Below are positions 25,521 to 33,047 of a stretch of DNA of 64,000 nucleotides, one piece after another. Under the pieces are notes generated by a model. The model did not search any database. It worked only from the letters and a program-made list of their open reading frames with translations, and had not been told where the DNA came from. The stretch's first letter is position 1; each line of letters opens with the position of its first letter. The stretch spans positions 310,001-374,000 of the forward strand of contig NZ_JAPMLM010000055.1 of the NCBI RefSeq assembly GCF_026410195.1, in the 5' to 3' direction. The translations under genes and the position numbers were made by a program. The stretch is from Xanthomarina sp. F2636L. GTDB taxonomy: Bacteria; Bacteroidota; Bacteroidia; Flavobacteriales; Flavobacteriaceae.

Positions 25521-25843
25521 TTTTTGATTAATTTGACCTCCAATAGCTAAAGTCTTGTAGGAAGTTATTGAAGAATATATTTATGTGACGCAGGTTTACG
25601 TTATCTGTTACAGAATTGGTTAAAATACTAATGAAATTAATTAGACTCTAATTTATTTACATTACCTTATTATCTAGTTTTAAAAGGAATAACAAACGGT
25701 ATTATAACTTGTTATTTTCAAAAAACAAGCAACTACTTTTATTTTATTTCTGAAACAATTTTTGATAGAAATTGAAACAAGCAAACCATAGTTTATGGTT
25801 ATATTTGTAAAAAATATTTACAACTTAATTTCTTAAAATATTT
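25521..25843. other. 323-base divergent intergenic region
   Basis: No credible gene. The clearest element is the -7 box at 25800-25807 for the gene at 25844. A weak inverted repeat (CTTGTT/AACAAG near 25708-25730) has no obvious role. Confidence 0.5.
25800..25807 (+). promoter_or_regulatory. candidate -7 element TATATTTG
   Basis: Exact TAnnTTTG match, with TTG at 25772-25774 but a slightly long spacer of 25. It lies 36 bases before the ATG at 25844. Confidence 0.4.
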
Positions 25844-26818
25844 ATGTCTGAACTGCTTTACAATCCTTTTAAGGATTTGATTTTTGATGAACATTTTTGC
25901 TTTCTTTCAGGAGTTTTAACAGATGAAAATCTAACCGTTTTCCCTGAGTGGCTCATGGATCATTTTAAATTTGGTGATGAAAAAATTGAGATGATGGATA
26001 AAACCAAATCTTATCATTATTCAGACTTAAAATTACCGTGTTCTTCAGAAGTGAAAAAAGCTTTTGAAGAATTAGATGTTAAAATTCAAGAGGCTTATAA
26101 AAAAGGTTTTGAAGGCATGGCGTCTCTCGATCAAGAGTTGCTTTTTCAATGGACTGGCAGAATGGTTTATGGCCTGCTATATTACGAAATGATATATGAA
26201 AGAGACAGACTGCTAAAAAAAGGGGAAGATTTTGAACTTTCAGCCTCTCTCAAAGAGCGTTTTGGCCACTTTCATTTCATGCTACAATCCTTAATAGAGC
26301 CCATTTCATTTGTTGGAAAAAAACCATGGACCATCGCTGTATTTCCTCTTAAATATTCAGCCGATATTTTTAGTTATCGCGACGATGCCATCAATTTAAT
26401 GTTCCAATTTGGAGTTAACGGCTTTGGCTTTATAGCTTGTTTACAAGATAATGGGGTTATTGGCGAAAAGCAAAAAGAGATTCTCGATAAAATGTCAGGT
26501 CATGTGTTACATCCTGTTCAGTTTGAAGAGCTGTACGCTAGATTTCATTATACAGATTATATATTACATTACAAACCAGAATACAACATACAGAGTCAAA
26601 ATCATGGAATTTCCGTAGAAGTTAAAACGACTGGAAAAGAGCCTAAATTTGGGCTTTGGGATGAAAATATATTTGCTCAATTAGTCTCTAATTATTGGCA
26701 GGTTTATGGGATTGAAAAAGAAGATATTCTTAAATTTCAAAAACCCCCACTTAGCTTTCTTGAAAATCCATATAGCAAAGATTTTATAGTTCCAGAATCT
26801 ATTAATTTGCCATTTTAA
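25844..26818 (+). CDS. conserved hypothetical protein, function unknown
   Basis: 324 residues, no signal peptide or transmembrane helix, so probably cytosolic. The N-terminal half is helical and acidic; a central segment has GRMVYGLLYYEMIYERDRLL near 107-126; the C-terminal half mixes strands and helices. I do not recognise the family and see no nucleotide-binding, metal or hydrolase motif. It has its own candidate promoter and is followed by a strong terminator shared with the ferredoxin gene. It may be a Bacteroidota-specific housekeeping protein; no function is proposed. Confidence 0.7.
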   Translation: MSELLYNPFKDLIFDEHFCFLSGVLTDENLTVFPEWLMDHFKFGDEKIEMMDKTKSYHYSDLKLPCSSEVKKAFEELDVKIQEAYKKGFEGMASLDQELLFQWTGRMVYGLLYYEMIYERDRLLKKGEDFELSASLKERFGHFHFMLQSLIEPISFVGKKPWTIAVFPLKYSADIFSYRDDAINLMFQFGVNGFGFIACLQDNGVIGEKQKEILDKMSGHVLHPVQFEELYARFHYTDYILHYKPEYNIQSQNHGISVEVKTTGKEPKFGLWDENIFAQLVSNYWQVYGIEKEDILKFQKPPLSFLENPYSKDFIVPESINLPF

Positions 26819-26855
26819 ACTTAGTAGTATCTAAAACCTTAAATTTAAATAATCA

Positions 26856-26884
26856 AAAACCCCAAGCAAATGCTTGGGGTTTTT
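26856..26884. terminator. bidirectional terminator
   Basis: Arms AAAACCCCAAGCA (26856-26868) and TGCTTGGGGTTTT (26871-26883), T-rich on both outward sides. It separates the unknown gene and the convergent ferredoxin gene. Confidence 0.9.
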
Positions 26885-26908
26885 AAATTTTTACATATAA
26901 ATTATCAA

Positions 26909-27283
<375 letters not shown>

Positions 27284-27377
27284 CTATTCAATTTATAATA
27301 CAAAAGATCTTAGTGAATTCCAATCAATTAAAATTTACAATGATATTTAAAACCTTTTATTGCTCATTTCCTTTACG

Positions 27378-27385
27378 TAAATTTG
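27378..27385 (+). promoter_or_regulatory. candidate -7 element TAAATTTG
   Basis: Exact TAnnTTTG match; TTG at 27360-27362 is 15 bases upstream, a little short. It would start transcription about 40 bases before the acyl-CoA reductase ATG. Confidence 0.4.
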
Positions 27386-27430
27386 CCGTTGCAAAAATAA
27401 AGCCAAAACAATTCATAACCAAACCTTATA

Positions 27431-28489
27431 ATGAATTTAGAAGAAAGAATCCAAGCCTTTGCTAAATTAGGCGATTTTTTAAGTCAGTTTTCAACAGATG
27501 GAATCGTTAAAAAAGAAAACATCCTACATAACGAGATGTTTTTTGAAGGCTTTAAACATCAAATTAAACTTGCTAATGAACATAATGGTTGGTTTACAAA
27601 TGAAAACATTTATTTTACTTTACACAATTGGGCTAATGCATTGACTGAGAATAATATTAAGCAGTTTATTAAGAATTATCACTTTAATGATATTGTATCC
27701 AAAAAAGTAGCCATTATTATGGCTGGGAATATTCCATTGGTTGGTTTTCACGACTTTTTCTGTGTTTTACTTTCTGGACATGAAGTTTTAGTAAAACAGT
27801 CTTCTAACGACAAACACTTATTGCTCTATTTAGCTAAATATTTAGAATATGTTGCTCCTGGTTTTAAAGGAAAAATAACATTTACCGAAGGTAAATTAGA
27901 AGAGTTTCATTCTGTTATTGCTACAGGTAGTGATAATACAGCTAGATATTTTGAGTATTATTTTAAAAACAAACCATCAATTATTAGAAAGAATAGAAAC
28001 TCGGTGGCTATATTAACTGGGGATGAAACCGAAGAACAACTAACTCAGCTTTCTTACGATATTTTTAGATATTACGGTTTGGGTTGTAGAAATGTGTCTA
28101 AGATTTTTGTACCAAAAGACTATGATTTTGATAACTTTTTTAAAGCAATGTATGCATGGCATCCCATTATTAACGAAGCTAAATACGCTAATAATTACGA
28201 TTATAATAAGGCTGTATATTTAATGAGCGAATTTGATATGTTAGAAAATGGTTTTTTAATGATTAAGGAAGATGCCAGCTATGCTTCGCCTATTGCAACA
28301 GTTTTTTATGAACATTTTGACTCTTTGGAAATCTTAAAAAATAAACTGGAAATAGATTCAGAAAAGATACAATGCATTGTATCTAATAACCTAACTGATA
28401 GTAGTATAGCTTTTGGAGACACACAAGCCCCTAAACTTTGGGACTACGCAGATGGGATTGACACAATAGATTTTTTGTTGAAAATTTAG
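27431..28489 (+). CDS. acyl-CoA reductase, LuxC family
   Basis: 352 residues, cytosolic. The protein has the aldehyde-dehydrogenase-like architecture of LuxC: a cofactor-binding segment VAIIMAGNIPLVGFHDFF near 97-114, and a likely catalytic cysteine in YYGLGCRNVSKIF near 213-225. Such enzymes reduce acyl-CoA to aldehyde with NAD(P)H. No luxD, luxE or luxA/B is near, so bioluminescence is not implied; a role in wax, aldehyde or fatty-acid-derived metabolism is possible. Divergent from the ferredoxin gene and followed by serC after 173 bases containing a hairpin with a T-tract. Confidence 0.85.
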   Translation: MNLEERIQAFAKLGDFLSQFSTDGIVKKENILHNEMFFEGFKHQIKLANEHNGWFTNENIYFTLHNWANALTENNIKQFIKNYHFNDIVSKKVAIIMAGNIPLVGFHDFFCVLLSGHEVLVKQSSNDKHLLLYLAKYLEYVAPGFKGKITFTEGKLEEFHSVIATGSDNTARYFEYYFKNKPSIIRKNRNSVAILTGDETEEQLTQLSYDIFRYYGLGCRNVSKIFVPKDYDFDNFFKAMYAWHPIINEAKYANNYDYNKAVYLMSEFDMLENGFLMIKEDASYASPIATVFYEHFDSLEILKNKLEIDSEKIQCIVSNNLTDSSIAFGDTQAPKLWDYADGIDTIDFLLKI

Positions 28490-28571
28490 TTAATAAAAAT
28501 CCGATTATTACCACATTTTTTTATCAGAAATTAGCACCTTTGTGGCTTTAGTTTACTTTAATTTTCAGCTT

Positions 28572-28604
28572 ACCTATTTACCTTAAATAGGTGTTGTTTT
28601 TTTA
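28572..28604 (+). terminator. terminator-like hairpin in the serC leader
   Basis: Arms ACCTATTTA (28572-28580) and TAAATAGGT (28584-28592) with a three-base loop, then GTTG and seven T. It lies 83 bases after the acyl-CoA reductase stop and 59 bases before the serC ATG. It may end the upstream transcript, or act as an attenuator if transcription starts near 28550. Confidence 0.65.
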
Positions 28605-28639
28605 ATAATAATTAAAATAGATATCTAACAATAAAACTT

Positions 28640-28655
28640 TTCCAGTGATTTGGAA
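28640..28655 (+). promoter_or_regulatory. start-proximal hairpin before serC, TTCCA-N6-TGGAA
   Basis: Perfect arms TTCCA (28640-28644) and TGGAA (28651-28655), loop GTGATT, ending seven bases before the ATG at 28663. Arms, loop length and spacing equal those of the hairpin at 10901-10916. Confidence 0.4.
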
Positions 28656-28662
28656 CATACAT

Positions 28663-29727
28663 ATGAAAAAACATAATTTTAGTGCAGGACCATCTATTCT
28701 TCCTCAGGAAGTATTATTAAAAGCTTCAGAAGCCGTTATGGATTTCAATAACGATGGCTTATCCTTATTGGAAATATCACACAGAAGCAAATCTTTTGTA
28801 GATGTCATGGAAAAAGTCAGATCTTTAACTTTAGAGCTTTTAGGCTTAGAAGGTAAAGGCTATAAAGTCTTATTTTTACAAGGTGGAGCAAGTACACAAT
28901 TTTTAATGGTAGCTCTTAATTTACTAGAAAAAAGAGCTGGATATTTAAACACTGGAACTTGGAGTGAAAAAGCTATTAAAGAAGCTAAAATTTATGATGA
29001 TGTTTACGAAGTAGCTTCTTCTAAAAGTGCTAATTATAATTATATTCCTAAAGGTTATGATATTCCTTCTGATTACGACTATTTCCATTGCACGTCCAAT
29101 AACACCATTTTTGGAACGCAAATGAAATCTTTCCCAACTTGTGATATCCCTATGGTTTGTGATATGAGTAGTGATATTTTTTCTCGTAGTTTAGATTTTA
29201 CAAAATTCGATTTAATCTATGCAGGTGCTCAAAAAAACATGGGTCCAGCAGGAACGACTTTAGTTGTTGTTAAAGAAGATATATTAGGAAAAGTTTCAAG
29301 AAAAATTCCATCTATGATGGATTATAAAGTTCATATCGATAAAGGCAGCATGTTTAACACACCACCTGTTTTTGCTGTTTATACGTCTATGTTAACCTTA
29401 GAATGGCTAAAAAATCTAGGAGGTATAAAAGCCATAGAAAAAGTAAACGAAATGAAAGCTAGAGTCATGTATTCTGAAATTGATTTGAATCCCTTATTTA
29501 AAGGCTATTCAGTAAAAGAAGATCGTTCATACATGAATGCAACTTTTACTTTGGTTAACGATAATCTAAAGGAAACTTTCGAAACCATGCTTAAAGAGGC
29601 TGGTATTAATGGGGTAAATGGCCATAGAAGTGTTGGAGGTTACAGAGCTTCTATGTATAACGCTTTACCTCTAGATAGTGTAAAAGCTTTGGTAGAAGTT
29701 ATGAGTGAATTGGAAACAAAAGCATAA
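28663..29727 (+). CDS. serC: phosphoserine aminotransferase
   Basis: 354 residues. SerC converts 3-phosphohydroxypyruvate and glutamate to phosphoserine with PLP. The family start KHNFSAGPSILP follows the Met directly, so I chose ATG 28663 and not the GTG six codons upstream. Other landmarks: LFLQGGASTQF near 68-78, the PLP lysine in YAGAQKNMGPAG near residue 190, and the C-terminal GHRSVGGYRASMYNA. The serA-type gene follows after 95 bases, giving the first two steps of serine synthesis side by side. The leader contains a terminator-like hairpin and a start-proximal hairpin, suggesting possible post-initiation control. Confidence 0.96.
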   Translation: MKKHNFSAGPSILPQEVLLKASEAVMDFNNDGLSLLEISHRSKSFVDVMEKVRSLTLELLGLEGKGYKVLFLQGGASTQFLMVALNLLEKRAGYLNTGTWSEKAIKEAKIYDDVYEVASSKSANYNYIPKGYDIPSDYDYFHCTSNNTIFGTQMKSFPTCDIPMVCDMSSDIFSRSLDFTKFDLIYAGAQKNMGPAGTTLVVVKEDILGKVSRKIPSMMDYKVHIDKGSMFNTPPVFAVYTSMLTLEWLKNLGGIKAIEKVNEMKARVMYSEIDLNPLFKGYSVKEDRSYMNATFTLVNDNLKETFETMLKEAGINGVNGHRSVGGYRASMYNALPLDSVKALVEVMSELETKA

Positions 29728-29796
29728 AAAAGTATTCAGTAAGTAATTCCGGTAAACGATTACTTATTAAAACATAAAATAAGTTTAACTAAAATA

Positions 29797-29816
29797 GATT
29801 CCTACTTTCACAGGAA
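29797..29816 (+). promoter_or_regulatory. start-proximal hairpin before serA, TTCCT-N8-AGGAA
   Basis: Arms TTCCT (29799-29803) and AGGAA (29812-29816) around ACTTTCAC, ending six bases before the ATG at 29823. The 20 bases from 29797 differ at two positions from the ychF palindrome read in the gene sense. Confidence 0.4.
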
Positions 29817-29822
29817 ATAAAT

Positions 29823-30785
29823 ATGAAGATATTAGCAAACGACGGCATTTCAAAAAATGGTATAGAAGCCTTAGAAAAAGAAGGTTTTGAAGTTCTAACA
29901 ACAACAGTAGCACAAGAACAATTAATCAATTACATTAACGAAAAACAGATAGATGTTTTATTGGTTAGAAGCGCTACGCAGGTTCAGAAAGACATTATTG
30001 ATAGTTGTACTTCCCTAAAAATTATTGGTCGTGGTGGTGTTGGTATGGACAATATTGATGTAGATTATGCCAGAGACAAAGACATTCATGTAATTAATAC
30101 TCCAGCAGCTTCGTCTCAATCGGTTGCAGAATTGGTTTTTGCTCATCTATTTGGAGGTGTTCGATTTTTACATGATTCCAACAGAAACATGCCTTTAGAT
30201 GGAGATACACAATTTAAATCTTTAAAGAAAAACTATGCTAAAGGAATTGAGTTAAGAGGAAAAACTCTTGGGATTATCGGCTTTGGACGTATAGGTAAAG
30301 AAGTTGCTAAAATTGCTTTAGGTATTGGTATGAAAGTGATTGCTAGCGATAAGTTTGTTGGGAAGTCGAACATTAAAGTTGAATTTTACAATGGACAATT
30401 TATTAATGTTGAAATAGAAACCGAACCAACTAAAGGAATTTTAAAACATGCCGACTTTATTACTTTGCATGTTCCTGCACAAGACGAATATGTAATTGGT
30501 GAAAAACAATTCGATATGATGAAAGATGGCGTTGGAATTATCAATGCAGCACGTGGAGGTGTTATAGATGAAGTAGCCTTAGTAAAAGCTCTTGAAAGTG
30601 GTAAAGTAGCCTTTGCTGGTCTAGACACTTTTGAAGAAGAACCAACTCCAGCAGTTCAAGTTTTAATGAATGGTAGAATTTCGTTAACACCACATATTGG
30701 AGCTGCTACAAATGAAGCTCAAGATAGAATTGGGACCGAATTAGCATCCCAAATTATCAGTCTACTAAAAACTCAAAAAGTATAA
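29823..30785 (+). CDS. serA: D-2-hydroxyacid dehydrogenase, probable 3-phosphoglycerate dehydrogenase
   Basis: 320 residues. The NAD-binding motif GIIGFGRIGKEVAK is near 150-163. Catalytic residues are visible as Arg in NAARGGVIDE, Glu in TFEEEP and His in TPHIGAAT. It should oxidise 3-phosphoglycerate to 3-phosphohydroxypyruvate, the substrate of the adjacent SerC. It is the short form lacking a C-terminal ACT domain, so allosteric inhibition by serine through ACT is not expected. The symbol rests on the neighbour; other 2-hydroxyacid dehydrogenases share the fold. Confidence 0.9.
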   Translation: MKILANDGISKNGIEALEKEGFEVLTTTVAQEQLINYINEKQIDVLLVRSATQVQKDIIDSCTSLKIIGRGGVGMDNIDVDYARDKDIHVINTPAASSQSVAELVFAHLFGGVRFLHDSNRNMPLDGDTQFKSLKKNYAKGIELRGKTLGIIGFGRIGKEVAKIALGIGMKVIASDKFVGKSNIKVEFYNGQFINVEIETEPTKGILKHADFITLHVPAQDEYVIGEKQFDMMKDGVGIINAARGGVIDEVALVKALESGKVAFAGLDTFEEEPTPAVQVLMNGRISLTPHIGAATNEAQDRIGTELASQIISLLKTQKV

Positions 30786-30807
30786 ACTTGTTAACAAACA
30801 AGACTTA

Positions 30808-30843
30808 AAAAGCCTATAAGTTTTATTTCTTATAGGCTTTTTT
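30808..30843 (+). terminator. terminator after serA
   Basis: Arms AAAAGCCTATAAG (30808-30820) and CTTATAGGCTTTT (30829-30841), followed by further T. It lies 22 bases after the serA stop. Confidence 0.9.
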
Positions 30844-30879
30844 GTAAATTAACAACTTCATTAAAAAAACAATAAGAAT

Positions 30880-31515
30880 ATGGCAGGAATATTAGATTTA
30901 TTAAATACAGATATGGGCAAAACCATAATTAATGGCGTTGCAGGACAAACCAATCAATCAGAAAGCAAAACCAACGAAGTATTAGTCATGGCCTTGCCAG
31001 TATTAATGCAGGCAATGAAACGCAATGCAGCTTCTCCTCAAGGAGCTGAAGGCTTATTAAATGCATTAAACAGCAAGCACGATGGAAGTATTTTAGACAA
31101 TTTAGGTGGACTTTTTGAAGGTGGTGTCAACTCAAGTGTGTTGGATGATGGTGGTAAAATATTAAATCACGTCCTTGGAAACAAACAACAACATGTTGAA
31201 AATGCTATTGGTGCTCGAGCTGGTGTAGATGCTGGTTCTGTTGCTAATATTCTAAAAGTAGCAGCGCCTCTTTTAATGGGAATGTTAGGAAAACAAAGTA
31301 AAGAGAGTAATGTAAATAGTTCTTCAGGAATTGAAAGTTTACTTGGTGGTTTATTAAGTGGAAATTCTGCTAATAATGAACAAAGTTTTTTAGAGTCTAT
31401 ATTAGATGCTGATGGCGACGGAAGCGTTATCGACGATGTTGCCGGTATGGTTTTAGGTGGAAGTAAAAAGAAAGGTGGACTTGGAGGCTTGCTTGGAGGT
31501 CTTTTTGGAAAATAA
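30880..31515 (+). CDS. DUF937 domain-containing protein
   Basis: 211 residues, no signal peptide. Residues about 5-125 match the helical DUF937 pattern (GILDLLNTDMGKTIINGVAG at the start, SNGxL-like turns, then a VLGNKQQHVENAIGARAGVD segment). A short acidic calcium-loop-like DADGDGSVIDD lies near residues 176-186. The C-terminus is glycine- and lysine-rich (GGLGGLLGGLFGK). Function is unknown in the family. Relatives are often found next to serC/serA in Flavobacteriaceae (from memory), although a strong terminator separates it here. Confidence 0.85.
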   Translation: MAGILDLLNTDMGKTIINGVAGQTNQSESKTNEVLVMALPVLMQAMKRNAASPQGAEGLLNALNSKHDGSILDNLGGLFEGGVNSSVLDDGGKILNHVLGNKQQHVENAIGARAGVDAGSVANILKVAAPLLMGMLGKQSKESNVNSSSGIESLLGGLLSGNSANNEQSFLESILDADGDGSVIDDVAGMVLGGSKKKGGLGGLLGGLFGK

Positions 31516-31596
31516 AAAATATAAAACAAACACATTAATCTCAATATGTTTTTTATTAAACAACCTCTTATTCAGACCATAAAAGTCTAAATATAA

Positions 31597-31621
31597 AGTC
31601 AAACCAAGGTTTGGCTTTTTT
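31597..31621 (+). terminator. terminator after the DUF937 gene
   Basis: Arms AGTCAAACC (31597-31605) and GGTTTGGCT (31608-31616, one G-T pair), followed by a T run. Confidence 0.75.
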
Positions 31622-31691
31622 TAGTTAAAATCTTTAAAAATCTATATAATAAGATGTGATTTTTGTATCTTATAATGTAAATTCACTTACC

Positions 31692-32129
31692 ATGAAATAC
31701 TTACTTTACATCTTATTGATTTTTGGGTTTTTATTTAGTTGTAATTCTGCTAAATCAATAGATAACACTTCAGATAATGAAAACATCCATGTAACTAAAA
31801 ACGATACAGTATCTATAGCTAATAACGATTTAGAATACGAATTAATAATTATTGAACCTGGATATAATATATGGTTAGAAACCAGAGCTAGACCCATAGG
31901 GTATTACGAACAGGATTTTTTGGAAACAAGAAACAAACAGTATGTAGATGCTTGGAATGAGAGAGTTTTACACCCTTTAAATTACCCATCAGGTTTGTAC
32001 GATTCTCAAATATATTACGATAAAACAGTGGATTATGGCTATGAAGTAAATTATAAACTATATAACTATTTCATATACTTTCAGTTAACCTATAAACAAC
32101 AATTAACTAGTTATATTCCTAGAATTTAA
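31692..32129 (+). CDS. small lipoprotein, DUF6146-like
   Basis: 145 residues from ATG 31692; an upstream ATG at 31656 would put twelve residues before the signal peptide and is rejected. The lipoprotein signal is MKYLLYILLIFGFLFSC. The mature domain has ELIIIEPGYNIWLETRARPI and YYEQDFLETRNKQYVDAWN, a pattern I associate with DUF6146, a Flavobacteriaceae family. Function unknown. It leads a short cluster with a membrane protein, a His-rich small protein and a TonB receptor, so a role in the cell envelope or metal uptake is possible. Confidence 0.75.
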   Translation: MKYLLYILLIFGFLFSCNSAKSIDNTSDNENIHVTKNDTVSIANNDLEYELIIIEPGYNIWLETRARPIGYYEQDFLETRNKQYVDAWNERVLHPLNYPSGLYDSQIYYDKTVDYGYEVNYKLYNYFIYFQLTYKQQLTSYIPRI

Positions 32130-32131
32130 AG

Positions 32132-32139
32132 TATATTTG
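32132..32139 (+). promoter_or_regulatory. candidate -7 element TATATTTG
   Basis: Exact TAnnTTTG match 20 bases before the ATG at 32159; no matching upstream TTG. It might start the membrane protein - His-rich protein - TonB receptor transcript. Confidence 0.35.
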
Positions 32140-32158
32140 CACGTTTAAATGAGCCCTC

Positions 32159-32653
32159 ATGGAGACTTTCAAAAAAAATTGGGAAATACAGAAAAACTGG
32201 CAACTTCTATTTCCATTTCTAGGAATATTAGGATTGACTTATAGTGCCTATAAATTGGCAAACGTCATTCTAAAAGAACAACATATATTATTTATACTAG
32301 CTGGTACGGCCATCCTATTTTTTATCCTACTTAAATTTATTTTATTTATTTTTAAAAAATTAGAAAACCGTTGGATTGTAGATTATAAATGGGAACTTAT
32401 TCGTATTTTCATAGTTTTTGCAATAACTGGAACATCGTCATTATTTGTAGGAAGACCAATCATGAAACTCATAGGAATTACTAAAGAAAACTTAAATATT
32501 ACGGTCTATTGGGTTTTATATATTATTATTGGACTTATTTTTTACCAAATACTCTTGATTTTTACTGGTTGGCTGTTTGGACAGTTTAAATTCTTTTGGG
32601 AATTTGAAAAGAAAATGCTCAGTAGATTTGGCTTAAAACGTTTTTTTAATTAG
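32159..32653 (+). CDS. integral membrane protein, DUF6787-like
   Basis: 164 residues with four predicted transmembrane helices (near 16-33, 44-66, 81-99 and 117-143). A WIVDYKWELIRIFIVFAITG segment and the C-terminal FWEFEKKMLSRFGLK match what I recall of DUF6787. Function unknown. The stop codon overlaps the GTG start of the His-rich small protein by one base, so the two are likely coupled. It may be a membrane partner of the downstream receptor, but this is inferred only from position. Confidence 0.75.
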   Translation: METFKKNWEIQKNWQLLFPFLGILGLTYSAYKLANVILKEQHILFILAGTAILFFILLKFILFIFKKLENRWIVDYKWELIRIFIVFAITGTSSLFVGRPIMKLIGITKENLNITVYWVLYIIIGLIFYQILLIFTGWLFGQFKFFWEFEKKMLSRFGLKRFFN

Positions 32654-32991
32654 TGCAAGAAATTAAACAACATATCATCTTTAGAATTATCTCAATACTT
32701 TTGGTAGTATTTGTTTTAATGCCTTCTGCTTTTAAATTGTCGCATGCTTTTAGTCATAATCATCACAAACACGAAGTTTGTTTAGGTGAAGCACAAGCAC
32801 ATTTACATACTCTTGATATAGATTGTGAATTTCAAAAATTCCAACTCAATACAGCATTTAACTTACCTGAATACACGTATGAATTTCTTGAAAAAGCAGA
32901 AAATCATCAAGTAATTAATTCACAATATTTCTTTATTAGTGAATTCCAAAAACTTCATTTCTCCCTTCGTGGACCACCATTTAATAGTTAA
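32653..32991 (+). CDS. small His-rich exported protein, unknown function
   Basis: 112 residues from a GTG start that shares its G with the previous stop (TAGTG). One N-terminal membrane helix or signal (about residues 9-27) is followed by SHAFSHNHHKHEVC and EAQAHLHTLDIDC, dense in His with two Cys, which suggests metal binding in the periplasm. The C-terminus ends in FSLRGPPF, a motif I have seen in similar small proteins upstream of TonB receptors. It lies 56 bases before a TonB receptor with an Asp/His repeat. The metal role is inferred. Confidence 0.72.
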   Translation: MQEIKQHIIFRIISILLVVFVLMPSAFKLSHAFSHNHHKHEVCLGEAQAHLHTLDIDCEFQKFQLNTAFNLPEYTYEFLEKAENHQVINSQYFFISEFQKLHFSLRGPPFNS

Positions 32992-33047
32992 TATTTTATT
33001 TCGAGACTGAATCTTTCAGTAGCACATTAACTATTAAATATATTTAA

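Noticed and set aside
25708-25730. Weak inverted repeat CTTGTT/AACAAG as a terminator
   Set aside because: No gene ends nearby on either strand and the stem is only six bases.
28645-28662. GTG 28645 as the serC start
   Set aside because: The family begins directly with KHNFSAGPS after the ATG at 28663; the GTG lies in the loop of the hairpin.
31656-31691. ATG 31656 as start of the DUF6146-like lipoprotein
   Set aside because: It would put twelve residues before the lipoprotein signal peptide, which starts at the ATG at 31692.
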